NCBI GenBank assembly: GCA_910595825.1
Contig: OU343161.1
Location: forward strand, 8,723,015-8,787,014
DNA from: Philhelius pedissequus
Lineage: Eukaryota > Arthropoda > Insecta > Diptera > Syrphidae
Direction: 5' to 3'
Length of the DNA: 64,000 nt
Each line of letters starts with the position of its first letter. Within the stretch, counting starts at the first letter, position 1. Of this stretch, positions 33,004 to 45,260 are shown piece after piece. The notes below the pieces were generated by a model. That model was not told the DNA's origin. It did not search any database and saw nothing but the letters and a program-made list of their open reading frames with translations. Made by a program: the position numbers and the translations under genes.

Positions 33004-33049
33004 ACTGTCATTTTGTGGGGTTTTGTTCTCAACCCCACAAAATGACAGT
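33004..33049. repeat. Perfect 19-bp-arm hairpin
   Basis: ACTGTCATTTTGTGGGGTT (33004-33022) is the exact reverse complement of 33031-33049; the loop is 8 bases (TTGTTCTC). Confidence 0.9.
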
Positions 33050-33266
33050 CCGAATCGAAAAGTCCACGAGCATGAAACATTGCGGCGGGGTTCAAGAGAT
33101 GCAATTGTACCGTTATTGTTCTATCATCTATTATTTTTAAATCTCTGTTTTGGATTCTCTTAGAGTTATAGTAATACCTGCACAGATATGGCAGTTGAAC
33201 TATTTTGACAGCAGGCTGAACGTCGTTCATGGTATCCTTTACAGTGTGGTCAATGAAAAATTTTAA

Positions 33267-33296
33267 ATCCTGCTAAAATAGTGCATTTAGCAGGAT
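33267..33296. repeat. 11-bp-arm hairpin
   Basis: ATCCTGCTAAA (33267-33277) pairs with TTTAGCAGGAT (33286-33296) around an 8-base loop. Confidence 0.75.
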
Positions 33297-33946
33297 CTTA
33301 TTGATATGAAAAATTATGTTGCACCTAAAATAAATAATCAAAAACAAAAAATAAATTTTGTAAATTGATTAACCCACACAAATTTGATTGCTTCTTCATT
33401 TGTATAACTTTCGCTGACCAATTTTAATTTTCATACGTACTATATACTTTTCATATTTGTGAAATGCCGCTGCACCTTATTGCAAATGAAGATAAATGCA
33501 ATTAACGTTTCGAGAAAAAAATAAAAGTAAAAAACGACATTTATTTCCGACAGCGGATATAAGCGATACTTGGGAAATTTTGGCAGCTTTTTTGGTTTGC
33601 CTACAAGAAAGTATCGTTGTGAAACTGAAATGTTTGCATCTGTGTAGAAAAAAACTGATATTTTTGGATCTGGATGTAGTTTCACTTTCACTACACCACT
33701 TATTGTTGTTGTATTACACATCAATTCATGGATTTAAAGTGCAATTTTTAAAAATACAACAATGTAGGCAAATCGATTTTGGAGGGTGAAACGTACATAA
33801 GTTTTCCATCTTGGTATAACTCATCTGTGGTTGTCCGCTAGAAGGTTGTCGCTTGAAACGAAAAATTCACTTTTCCGTTGATCGAGTTCATTTCTATATA
33901 GGTATGGGTATTGGTTAGTTCGATTTGTACAACTGAATGATATTAA

Positions 33947-34314
33947 TGCCGGTTTTACACGAGTAATTGCCATTATTTCTTTAATTTTATTGGTATTACT
34001 GATAAAATCGTGTAAATGGTTTGAACATTTGCAATTATTTTCGTCATTAAAAAAATGGCAGGGAAGACTGGCAATAAAAATATTGCCATTATAATGGTGT
34101 CATGTTAATGCACAATGACGCCATTTTGAAAATTATGGCACACCGCGACGACGAATGAACTCGCTTATTCTTTAATGGCAGATTGGCATTATCAATGAAG
34201 CGGTCTTTATTTTGTCCCGTGTAAATGCTTATCATTATTGATTTGATTTTACCATTATTTTGCCAGTTTAATGATATGAATTAATGGCAATTTGTCACTC
34301 GTGTAAATCCGGCA
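33947..34314. mobile_element. PIF/Harbinger-like MITE, TGCCGG tips, copy 1
   Basis: The inverted tips TGCCGGTTTTACACGAGTAA and (complement) TGCCGGATTTACACGAGT are flanked by TAA on both sides (33944-33946, 34315-34317). The 3-bp TWA duplication fits PIF/Harbinger. The interior repeats short GCCATTATT/AATGGCA strings. There is no ORF. Confidence 0.85.
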
Positions 34315-34317
34315 TAA

Positions 34318-36700
34318 TGTTATTCAAACTCATTGCACAACAAAATAATTTTTTGAACTTTTAAAGTGACGACAAATCTTCCCTAAACTAAAGTATTCAT
34401 ATTATGTAAATAAAATTATCAATTTAATGAAAGTATAAAGTCACCACTCATTGATTTGTCGTTAACAACAGAAATGGAAACTTTTTAATTTTTCTGTTAA
34501 ACTCATTGGAAAATTAATTAGGTATTCATTGCGCCCTGAATTATTTATACTATAAATACTCAATGTGGAAACTGTATGTACAGTACCTACATAGGCACAA
34601 AAACCCTGATGAACTCATTCGAACTATTTATTTTTAACCTTTTTTATAAGAATAAATTTCTACTGACAGGCAAATTAAAATTACCTCAGTACTTAAAGTA
34701 GGTACTCTGTATGTGTTGTTTATTTTAAAAAGTTCAATAGTCCAGATAGTTAGTCATGATTCACATCGTCATTTGCATTTTATTGCGTAGGAATCCAAAT
34801 TGATTAACCCCTCAGAGTGCTGGAGCTGTAGGAGTCTGAATTTGAAGTGTAAACTTATCTGGTTTTCCATTGGTACAAGAATTCGATTTTTTTTATTTAA
34901 AAAAAAAACTGATTTTGATAATTAAATCCTTTCATTGCGAAAAATTAATTTGTTTTGATTCTGAATCAAATTCGCAGAACCTTATTTTTTTGTGAATCTA
35001 CCAACATATGTATGTTTTTACTACTAAAAAGTATTTACTAAAAAGAAACAAGGAATAAAACAACATCGCGTCCGCCACCATGAAATCTGTAACGAAAGAT
35101 GTAAAAGCTAATTTTCTACAATATTCATTAATGATTCATTATCTTGTGCGTGCTTACATTTTCTTCAAGTAAAATCATTCCGCTTGTAGAATTGGGCCCC
35201 AAGTATACGAGAGCAGATTACTCGCAGAAGAAAACAACAAGACCCGTCAGTTATTATCAAACTTACATACCTACATGTCCATATCATACGATTCATTTTA
35301 AATAACTGAAAATTACAAAACTATTTGTGTAAATAACACAAATATTTTTAAAAAAATTTAAACCTACGCACGACATTATAAATAACTAAGTCTGATTATT
35401 CTTGTACTTAGATAACAATTCCACTGTCAATGTCATGGCCATTATGACGACGTTAACGCAGTAAGGGAAAAACAACGTAGTGAAAACTTTAACTACATAC
35501 GCCACAAAACATCATTGCCAGATACGTGATTTTATCTATAAAAAACTTCGAAAGTTTCTTTACACTTGGACTGCTGAAAAAACGAACAGATCACAAATTA
35601 ACAAAATATTAAAAATGAACAATAGTTAATACTGTCAAGTTTCAGTCCCTTCATATTTATTTGTTTAATTCTGTTACCAAGTTTTAAGTTTTTTTGTATT
35701 GTAGTTAGTTGTAAGTAAAATATGTTAGTTGTTATTGAACAAACAATTATTAGGGATTTTTATAAAATTCAAGTAAGTACATCTAACTTGTTTCATAGAA
35801 ATTAATTCTTATGATTTAATTATATCAGACCAATATTCTAAGTAGTTATAAAAATGACATTTTTAAAATTTTATAAAAATAATAAATACAGTTATTTTAT
35901 TCATCCATTCTAAGATTGATTTCGCACGAAGAAACTGAGAAGTAAGCAACTTTATAGGAAAGAAGTGTTGAATAACAAGATTTTCTACAGAGCGTTGATG
36001 AATGTTATCGTGGAGTATTTTCATTACGTTAAAATGCAATTACAAATTTTAAGATGTTATCTTTGAAGAAGAACATTATTTGTGTAGATTTTCGAAGCGG
36101 CTGGTTAATTAATGTGAAGTGAAGTAAAAATGACATCGGTGTGTCTGACACGTCGAGCAGGTGGTTGATAAGAAAATGTGGGAAATGGACGTTTTTCGGA
36201 ACGCTCAGTAGAAAATCTTGTTATAAACCTTGGTGAAGTTAGCAGCAGCAGGAGCAGTGGCAGCTAAAATTCCTTTTTTGAATAAAATATTTTGTAAATA
36301 TAGTAATTCAAAAGATTAATTTATATTTATTTTGGTATTTAATTATAATTAATCCTATGGAATAAATGTTTTATTTTTACTTGTTCGAATTTGCCTACTG
36401 GCACCTTTTATCTTATCTCATGGTGATGTGGAAAAAGATAAAATTTTTATAAGGAAAACGATTAAATAAAAATTCGTATCTAAAAAAAGGGCGGTAACCC
36501 TAACACACTATTCTTTAATAACTGAGTCCATTTAAGATACATACTACGAAAACTCTGTGAGAGCTTTCTTGGGTGACAGATTTATGCAACTCACTGTAAC
36601 GAGAATGAGAGGCAAACGTCCTATCTTGCCTGTACTGCCTATTTTTCTGGGACAGAGTATAGGAATTGTCAAGCTCAATTTATTATACTATTTTGGATAA
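34318..36700. other. AT-rich, no gene seen
   Basis: One end of the AGGGGCCCAATTCC MITE family is at about 35178-35206. Otherwise only short frames. This could be a host intron or intergenic region. Confidence 0.4.
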
Positions 36701-36845
36701 GCTCTTGGAAGTGACTCCAGGCATGCCAATTTATTACAGGTATATATATAAAGGTACAGTTTATCTGACGCCTCAGGGTCAGAAGGCATTCTACTTCCTG
36801 AAATTAATTGTTAGTTGCAGCATCTCCATAGCGAGTAATATTATA
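36700..36845. repeat. Dispersed repeat, also inside the tandem units
   Basis: GTGACTCCAGGCATGCCAA, then GGGTCAGAAGGCATTCTACT and TCCTGAAATTAATTGTTAGT resemble 52858-52965 (GTGACTCCAGGACATGCCAA, AAAAGGCATTTGACTTCCGG). 36980-37020 (GCGAGCTTCGCGCGGTTGGG) resembles the complement of 52970-52990. It is a shared repeat of unknown class. Confidence 0.5.
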
Positions 36846-37136
36846 TTTTATTGTCAAGGAACTATTATAAAACTTGCATAACTGTTATAAATTAGTGTTA
36901 CTCTAGTCTTATCGTAAAATTTTATATACAACGCAATAAAAAAAGACGAGACTAGAGAAATGCAAATTTGTAACAGTTTGTATTCCGCGAGCTTCGCGCG
37001 GTTGGGGCTGTTGAATCAGATAACTAATTATCAGAAATCGAATGCCGTAGGGTTACTACGGGGCAGCATAAACTCTAGCTTGCTGTCACACTGTCAGAAT
37101 GTCCCGAGTCACGACCATAAAAAAAAATAAATAAAG

Positions 37137-37230
37137 GATATTCATGAAACTGCGGAAAACCCGTATTTGAAACTATCTGGTTTCTGAGGCTTATACGGGT
37201 TTTCCGCCGTTGCATGCATACCCTTATAAA
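37137..37230. mobile_element. Small fold-back repeat, related to 41119-41413
   Basis: TGCGGAAAACCCGTAT (37151-37166) pairs with ATACGGGTTTTCCGCC (37193-37208), and outer bases (ATATTCATGAAAC, GTTGCATGCATACC) pair loosely. GGTTTCTGAGGCTTATACGG is nearly repeated at about 41371. Confidence 0.65.
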
Positions 37231-38620
37231 TATTAAAATAAGAATTGAAAAAACAAATTAATTTCTGTCACATTATATATACCTAACTTTTTAAACTATT
37301 TTATCATTCTTTTATATTTTCGAATAATTATTTATGTAATTAAAAACTCCCTAAGACCAATATAAAGGTTTTGTTCGTCATTGTTCAATTAATATTTAAA
37401 ATATATTTAAAATATGTATTTATTTATATCTTTAGATTAAATATTCTTGTTGATTACTAATTATTTTTATAACTCTCACCTGGCAAGACTGTAACCTAAT
37501 TGCAGTTGTTGTTCTCAAGTGTAATGATTTTTCTATATAAACTGCAATAAAAACTACATTATTATTATCGTTTTTTGAATTGCATCGCCTGATGTACCGG
37601 ATTCAATTCAAATTCGAATTTGACTCTTTGCTATTAGGTAGGTGCGTGCAAGTTGAAAGTGTGCACTTTTAGTCGTTTTGAAAATTAACTTCTATATTAG
37701 GTAATATATCAAATTTATCCGTGGATTGGAGTAAAGAAAATTATTCCATGATGTAAAATAATTGATCCTAAATTGTATACACACGAAGAAGTGGTGTCTC
37801 GGCGAGACACTTTAATTACCAAGAGGGTTACAAAATTATGGGGGGAGGGGGCAGTACGTAGTATGTAGTTTGTATGTCTAAATTAAATACCTGCGTGGGT
37901 GGATTTTCTTCAAATTTGGTACATATTGTTTTTTTAGAGAAAATATAACGGTGCATGCCATATATGTACATCTTTTTTTTTGCCAAAAAGATAATAAATA
38001 GATAGATAAAATAATTTTTATTTTCAATAAAAATTTTACATAAACATGATTTTGCTGGTATTCAAAATTAAGTTTGACAATAACTTTTTTAAGTCGTCTG
38101 TCAGGTTTAAAAATGTTTGTACTTTATAAAAGCAAAGTAGGGTTTAAAGAACAAGTATTGTTTTACTATTTTTCAATTACATATCTTAAAAACTAGAAGA
38201 CATAAAAAGAAGTAGTTTTCTGTGTTTAATAAAAAAATAATTGGAGCAGTTAACTACATCAATTATTTTTTTATCGATATCCATAATCATGAGAAAAATA
38301 ATACTCAAAGTGATTTTTTTAACTTTTTTTTCATAAATTTTGAGTTTGAAGTCAGTTATTTCAAAAACTATTGACTGAAACAACTTTACTTAAAATTTAT
38401 TATAAATTGTAGAGTTCTGACTTTTTAAAAAAGTATAATTTATAACTGTAAGTGTTGCCGTTGTTTTTAAATATTTTTTTTTCTAGATTTTAAGTAAATT
38501 TTATAAAACTACCCCTCTCGCGTAAACGAGGTGAGATAGTAAAAATGCTTGTATTAATCACCTCTACCAAAAACCGTTATTATATCTTGGCGCCAAAGTT
38601 ATCGTACTCATGCCTATTTG
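37231..38620. other. AT-rich, dispersed repeat text, no gene
   Basis: 37880-37980 resembles the dispersed text at 18810-18900 (GGTGGATTTTCTTCAAATTT, ATAACGGTGC). Otherwise short frames only. Confidence 0.4.
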
Positions 38621-38621
38621 T

Positions 38622-39470
38622 TTATTGACTACGATAGTTGATTGAGTTTGAAAAAAAAAATGTAAGGTTTTGGTAATTTAGACCATTTAAGATATTGAGG
38701 AATGTTTGTCTGTCTAGTACTGCGCTTCCAACATATTTTTTACGGTATCCTCTAAAAATAGGGCACACACCAATAAAGTGGTAAGCGTTTTCTGCAGCAT
38801 CTAGATTATAACATAAAGTGCATATGCCTATAGAGTCGTTACGGAAAGCTTTAGCATTTAAGTTAAGAAGCCCGCTTCTTGCTTTAAAGATTAGTATGGT
38901 CATGTCTCGTGGATTGCTAACATGGAAGTAGTTCGGAACTTCAGTATATAGGAGGTTGCAATATTCATCATGAAACTGTGATTGGAGTGTCTTGCTGGTG
39001 AAGTGGGACCAATCTTTTTCCGATAGTTTCGTTAGAAGTATATTATGAGCACGAATCCATTCTGTGCCTGGAGCTTCGAGACTGAAATCGATTTGAGTTT
39101 CTTGGAAATGAATGGCCTAGCTATTCCTGGGCCCAATAAATATTTTTCTGGATAACAGCTTCAGAGAGAATACGTGGAAGACGTACTTTCCGTATGTATG
39201 CTAGGTGTACTTTTAATGTCGAAATGAATGCGTTTGGAAGTCCGGTCTCTATATAAACTTTGTAATTAAATGTGTTATCTGGGAGTCCAAAGCACCTCTA
39301 ACAAAGAATCGCTGAAGTTCTTCGACTTGGGCGTAATGTGCATTATTTATTTTGTGGCTGCTTCGTGCACTTTATATTTAGCTGAGTGTTTGACATATTT
39401 ATTTCGCACAAACTTAGACCATGTCGAGCTTATCGTAAAGAAGATAATATTGCTGTCACAAACGGCACCA
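38622..39470 (-). pseudogene. LINE ORF2 C-terminal part with zinc knuckle
   Basis: On the minus strand: VKHSAKYKVHEAATK, then AQVEELQRFFVRGAL, NTFNYKVYIETGLPNAFIST, LKVHLAYIRKVRLPRILSEA, VIQKNIYW and WIRAHNILLTKLSEKDWSHF. A clean frame follows with ILIFKARSGLLNLNAKAFRN, ICTLCYNLDAAENAYHFIGV and CPIFRGYRKKY (C-x2-C, H, C). It ends INYRSQ at 38622. This is the post-RT region and Cys-His cluster of an insect LINE. There are at least two frameshifts and no RT catalytic core. The clade is not determined. Confidence 0.72.
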
Positions 39471-39499
39471 GCGGTTTTTATAAAAAGAAAATAAATTTA

Positions 39500-40288
39500 A
39501 GCGAAAAACGTGTGTAAAATGAGTGTTGCACAATTGCGAGTCAAGAGAGTTAACTGAACGCGCGTTGGAAGTATTCTGTCTACTCGAAATTAGAGTAGAT
39601 GTATGTCTTCTATCAGTGACAGTTGTCAGCTCATTGTTATTTTATAAATTCTTAATGAATAATTTCACAAGATAAAGTAATTTAAAGAAATTTATTTAAA
39701 TAAAGTTATATAAATACATATTGAATAATTATATTTTTAAGATAAAACGAATTTGAAAACTGCGATGAAGATGATTTGTTGGAACTTTACGAAAGTTTCC
39801 ACGAAGACGGTGTTAAAATGATTTAGATAATAATCATCAGTTTTTCTATCGTTTTCGAATTTCCAAAGAATATTAATAAATAAGAAAACATAACTTTAAA
39901 GCAAGAAATTAATTATTTATTATTATTTTGCGTAGGTACCTACCTACACATTGTTCTTCATATGGTTGGTTTGTTTACGTTTATACCTACCTATATGTAT
40001 TAACTATTTAGCTGAATTGTCAAGAAATTTCGACTGAAGTGAAAAAGCATGTAGGTAGGTACATTGGTATGAAAAAATAATATTTCCATCCAAAAGTTAA
40101 ATAATAAAATGATTGAACCCTAATTGAACTCCTGTTAATCCGCCGAAATAGGGGAGTTAAATGGAGCGTTCGGTGTCGCACAGCTTTCTGATACATTGCT
40201 GAAAAATATTATGTGCGTTTGTGAACGTATAAAACCCATTATATAAACATTTCTGTCAAAAGTCAAAACAGAGAAAAAAACTAATGTC
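39500..40288. other. AT-rich, no gene seen
   Basis: Only short frames and TACCTACC-type simple motifs. Confidence 0.4.
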
Positions 40289-40291
40289 TTA

Positions 40292-40646
40292 TGCCGGAGT
40301 TACACGACTACCAAGATCACAGTATTTACTGCCAAAATACTGCTGTCATTTATTTAATTAACGACATTCGTTTACACGAAGCTAAAATAATGACTTATAA
40401 AAATACTGCCAACACTGGCAGTAAATAATGAGCACGTTCATTCTTTATTGTAAATTGTCATTATTTGAAAATTCTTGTCAGTACTGAATTTACACGATGT
40501 CAGTATAATGAGACAACGAAAATTCCTGCTGGCAGTTTTTTAATGACAAACATACTGCCTCATTTTCGAACATTTACACGACAACAAAAATAATACCAAG
40601 AATTTGACAGTAATGCTGTCACTTTGGCAGTCGTGTAAATCCGTCA
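40292..40646. mobile_element. PIF/Harbinger-like MITE, TGCCGG tips, copy 2
   Basis: The tips TGCCGGAGTTACACGACT and (complement) TGACGGATTTACACGACT are flanked by TTA (40289-40291, 40647-40649). Same family type as 33947-34314, but the interior is clearly diverged (ACTGCC/GGCAGT strings). Confidence 0.82.
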
Positions 40647-40840
40647 TTACGATTAGGCTTCAGCTCATAGTGAATTAAACATACATTTGTTGGATAAAAT
40701 ATACATTTTAAATGAATCAGGAAGTAGGACCACAAATGTTTCAAAACAAGACGATGATATATTAGACACGTAATTAAAGTTCACAAACAACAATTGAAAA
40801 ACATCTGATTTCGTAGTCAGATGTGCACTACGATACCTAA

Positions 40841-41108
40841 TGGATTTTCTTTTGGTAATTTCAGATTTTGATCGGAAATTTGATTTTTTTCGTCGCGAAT
40901 GGTATACGATTACAGATTAATTTTTTTTTATCACTGTATTGGTGTATATTCGTGTCTGTGGAACCAGAAGGTAGGTATCTGATGGCAAATGATTTGAAAA
41001 TTGTTTCTTCATTGAAGTTTTTTCTTCTTTTGTAACACGAAGCGATCTCAATGTTTAAAAAATGAATGCCGAAATTAATTTTGAGGATTACACAATTGTT
41101 AATACATA
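40841..41108. mobile_element. MITE family D (TGGGGTTTTC tips), truncated inverted copy
   Basis: It matches the reverse complement of 47170-47435: CGTCGCGAATGGTATACGAT, GTCTGTGGAACCAGAAGGTA, CTGATGGCAAATGATTTGAA and GAGGATTACACAATTGTTAA. The far tip is missing. Confidence 0.75.
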
Positions 41109-41118
41109 ATTGATATTA

Positions 41119-41413
41119 ATGGTATTCATGCAACGAGACAATTTTATGCTTTGCAGAAAGATATAATTTTCCGCCAGACGTTTGCATGAACACCTACTTA
41201 CAAATACTTATGCCTAAATGTGGGCAATAATCAGATATTCATTGAATTAAATTTATGGGGCTTAGTTATTCTCTTTCTACCTACATCAAATTTGAGAGAT
41301 AATTTTATCTTATTTGCAGAATATTTTTCCCATATAAGCTTTGACAGTTCATTTTTGCACAGATAAAATTATCTGGTTTCTGAGGTTTATCAGGGTTTTC
41401 CTCCGTTATATGA
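41119..41413. mobile_element. MITE-like repeat with GGTATTCATGCAACG ends
   Basis: GGTATTCATGCAACGAGA near 41120 faces the complement of GGGTATTCATATAACGGAGG at 41390-41413. The right part resembles 37178-37230. No ORF is seen. Confidence 0.55.
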
Positions 41414-41759
41414 ATACCCTTACTATGTTTTTAAAATGTATGTATGTTTTCACAGCCTTATTTCACTATTCACATAATAGCAGTGTTTTATTATAACCCA
41501 TATGGTTCACCCCGTGAAAATAAAACGATCTGGGTTATGAACTTAAATGTACACTCTGTTCGCTGAATTTAATACTATAATTGTAAACCCAGATAGAAAC
41601 CCCGATATAAACCTGGATCGCGTGTTGTTTTTGTAATACGTGTTAAAAAATAAGCCAGACTCAGACCCGTAGATAATAAAACGCAGCTAATTACTGAAAA
41701 CAAAATCTTGTCCAAACGACGGCTGTCAATTGTTCTGATGGTGTTATGGTATTAGTAAA

Positions 41760-41916
41760 AAAGGGGTAAATCTGCCGAAAAATCCATATCTGCAAAATTG
41801 ATTTCCGATCAAAAAATAAATTGATTTGTTTGCCCATCTGAAGCCTTTAATTGAAAAAATCTGTGTTTTGACTGAAGTGGAAAAAGATTAATTTTTGTTA
41901 CCAAAAGAAAACCCCA
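41760..41916. mobile_element. MITE family D, partial copy
   Basis: It ends AATTTTTGTTACCAAAAGAA AACCCCA followed by TA. ATTTCCGATCAAAAAATAAA also matches the family. The left tip was not found. Confidence 0.55.
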
Positions 41917-42202
41917 TAAGTATACCAGAAATTTAGCGCTTCGATTTGGAAATCATGTTTTGTTAGTTGTCATAATCGTCAGCTGTTAATGGTGTGTTTT
42001 TTAACACACATTACAACAACAACGAACGTTTTGTACAGCAAAGCTATGTGCCACCGAACGCCCCCAAATTCTTCCAGTTTTAGTTAAGTCCTAAACTTCA
42101 ATTATTAAACATTTCATAGGAGCTAAACCGAGCTCAAATCTTGAACCGTACTGAACCACGATTGTATAACTAGTCCTAAAAAGCACGAATACCCACTATA
42201 CC

Positions 42203-42234
42203 ATTGTATATAAAATCTAGATTTTATATACAAT
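42203..42234. repeat. Perfect palindrome between 9-bp direct repeats
   Basis: The half-site ATTGTATATAAAATCT (42203-42218) is followed by its exact reverse complement. It is bounded by CACTATACC (42194-42202) and GACTATACC (42235-42243). The same palindrome, with two extra bases, is at 6331-6364. Confidence 0.88.
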
Positions 42235-42579
42235 GACTATACCCACCTCCTATTCCTGTAATAAAATAAAAATTGCCGACACCCTTGTCTAATCAAATTT
42301 GCAAATGGAATAATATTTTTAAGTTTTCTAATTGCTGTCAAACAAATTACTGTTGTTCATTTCTTCATCTTTACTCATTATAATGATTATTTCTCTTTAA
42401 AAAAAGCTTTGATAATTTCTCTTATTTTTTTTCTACAGAAAAAGCACGTCAAAATGGGTTGGTGTTGGTTTGGTTGATTTTTGTTTTATGTTTGTTTCTT
42501 GTTGCATGAACGTAAAACGTGAAGTCGTGAAGTGAAAAATTTACTTCTGCACCATTATATACTTTTCTCCTCTTATTAT

Positions 42580-42985
42580 AATTTTGTGCTCTCTTTCCTG
42601 CCGCCGCGACATCGACACAGCGACGAGCGATGACCGACGATAAACGAACCGACAGCCGAGCCGACACCAACAAACAGAAACAGCTTTTGCTTTATTATTA
42701 TTAGAGAATTCTTAGAAAATCTGCTTTTGTTTGTTAGATCAGATCAGTTTGAATTTAAATCGCGAGTCGTCGCGTTCGCTATATATTATATGCTGTTCTG
42801 TGCGAGAGTGAGGTGAAAATCAAAAGCAGAATTCCAGAAGAATAACAGTGTATTCAAATGGAAATATTTATTCATAAAATAATTGATTTTTTTTAATTTA
42901 TAAAGCAAAGAAGATTTGAAAATTTCCATTGTTTAATTGACCAAATTGTTATAAGAAAAAAGGGAATTTTACCGAAAGAAAACCT
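42580..42985 (+). promoter_or_regulatory. Possible host promoter and untranslated first exon
   Basis: A GC-richer patch (42598-42670, CCGCCGCGACATCGACACAG) with CGCGAGTCGTCGCG is followed by TATATATTATATG (42780) and a run resembling fly 5' UTRs (GAGAGTGAGGTGAAAATCAA). It may reach a donor-like AAAAAAGGGTGGGTAT near 42995. No coding exon was identified downstream, so this is a weak call. It could be the 5' end of a plus-strand host gene whose coding exons lie outside. Confidence 0.3.
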
Positions 42986-45260
42986 CAAAAAAGGGTGGGT
43001 ATTTTTTTATTGTTTATTATCTTATATTGTACCTACAGCTACTCCTTGTTAGGACTTCCTTTGGCTGTGTGAACATTTTATGATTGTGTGTTTAGTCCTC
43101 ATGTGTCCTGTATTGTGTTGTGCTTGAAATCATACGATTTACCATTTTCAATTTTGCCAAACACAAAAATTACTCAAAATGTGATGAATTGACGACGAAA
43201 TCAATGTGTGAACACATACACCTACCTACTTTTAAGTTGGATAAATTTAATTTGCTTGGTTTCCTCCTCCGATATCTTAATACAGAATTGTGCCGCTAAA
43301 AAAAAACTGTTCTTTCCCATAATTATTGGTAATTATTATGCAATAAGCGTGCAAAAATATTGTGTCGGTGTTCTGGTGTTTTTTTTATTAAGAATTAGAT
43401 AGTTCTTTGTTTTACATTAGAAGTTTGTGCAAGAGTCAAGGTAAAGGTCAATGTCAAGATGAGAAACTTACATCAAGGTTGAAATAGGTACCTAACCTAA
43501 CTACTAGTTGAGTTGGCATTGGCATAGGTACCTACCTAGGCATACAATCATAAATACATATGTATGTATTTAGGTGCTAAAAATGATTGCAGAACTATTA
43601 TGGCAAATAAAAGTCTGAACAATATTTAGATGCCGACTGCGGAACTTTTTTGTGCGATTATACCTATATGTTCAATAAATTGTGACAGATGTTCTAGTTC
43701 ATAATTTATGCGTATTTATATTATCTACTATGTAAGTACGTGTCCCCTCTTCTTGCCCATTGAGCTTATAGAACGAAATGGGATACATAGCTACATATAT
43801 GTATGTACCCAAATGAGCAAATATTACGTTCTAATTTGCTCGTTGAGTCATTTTATTGTGGGTACTACGTCTAATATATCAAAGAATTTTATTCGGATGC
43901 TTTGTAGTGCACTTGCACTCCCAACGAACAACGTAGGTTCATAGCAGTTTTATGTTACTCAGAAATATTGATAATTTTCGTTTTACGTAGGTACATGCAT
44001 TCTTACAATACAAAGTGACGTAGTCGGTTGTCTCTTGTCATTTATAAAGAACGTACGATTATACATACATTTTAAATACCCGTCATCAATATTGTGTTCC
44101 AGTTATTTAAATTAATACAAACTTAATGGTTATACATAGGTATACCTACAGTCAGTCAAAATATTACACGTAGTACTAGGTACTTGGCGAAATTAAAGCA
44201 GTTATGTCTGTAGGTATGTATGGCTAAAAGCAAATTTCAGAATTCTAAAGTTAACAAGATACCTAGTTACCCACCATATAACTTCCTAGGTGGTAAACTT
44301 TGAATTATATCTAGGTATGTAGGTACATTGGTAGGGTGATGGACGTTATGTCGGCCACTTCTTGTTAAGTAAAACCTAAAAGTAAAATCCACGTTAAACT
44401 TTTAGGTAACGAAACGAAATGAAAAATGCATGTTCGGCTCAAGTTTTCGTTTTCGACTCAATAGGGATATTCACGATCCGTTGCAACAAGAAGGTGTAAA
44501 ATTGCGAAATCGTGAACGCACCTTTTCTATTCTATTGCAACTCTGGAGAAAAATGATAAAGTCAGTTTGACCACAAACATTTCTGACAGAATATAACGGC
44601 TGCCAAACTGTCAACGGCACTAGGCAAATTTTGTATCATTGGCCGCGTTCGTTGCGACGCCGATAGGCTTTCCAAGATACCTTTGTAGCGGGTTTGTATT
44701 CGAACGATCCAGGTAGCTATACCTGTTAAGTCAGTTGTGTTGCATACACGTCTGCAGTTTTGAATCAGCTGTTCCTCACATTTCCAAGCGAATCATCTCA
44801 ACGAATCCAATAATTTTTGGGTAGCTTGAAATTTGTGTTTGACAACATAGGTATGTTGCCATTGTATTTTTTTGTTGGAATAGGATTTAGCCTATAGAAA
44901 AAGCGCAAAAGTGTTGTGAGTGTAAGTTGTTGTTGTTGTTGTTGTTGTGAAAAAAAAGTTTCACTTTTGCATTTTTAAATTGATACTAGGCCAGTTACAG
45001 CGAATCATGAATGCCCCTAATGTGTTTTTTTCTTATACAAAAAACCGGAAATTTATTTTTAAAAAGAGCTATAATCGACAAATTATTGAATGAAAATGAA
45101 ATTTGTGATTGTTTTTTTTTTCTTTTATTTATTTATAGTTTAATTTGATGTTTTTGTTTTAAAAAAACTTAAAGCAAATGATAAGCTATCCTCAACACAA
45201 CATAATTTACACTCATTACAAATACAAGAACCTATTGTCGATAAAAGTTACTACATATTA
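42986..45260. other. Repeat-poor AT-rich DNA, perhaps host intron
   Basis: Few transposon traces and many short TACCTAC and ACATATGTATG motifs; a (TTG)n run is at 44925-44948. No coding exon or conserved motif was recognised. Confidence 0.35.
44925..44948. repeat. (TTG)n microsatellite
   Basis: About eight TTG units in tandem. Confidence 0.9.

Larger units (their letters stand above)
32227..33946. other. Non-coding, with two clear hairpins
   Basis: Repeat text matching 31181-31222 and 31978-32070 occupies 32226-32650. Hairpins lie at 33004-33049 and 33267-33296 (listed separately). 33786-33900 carries a decayed inverted piece of MITE family A (GAAACGTACATA, TTCACTTTTCCGTTGATCGA). The open frame at 33496-33789 has no family motif. 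Confidence 0.45.

Noticed and set aside
33496..33789. 97-codon plus-strand frame
   Set aside because: No family motif and an overlapping frame of similar length on the other strand; composition is AT-rich.
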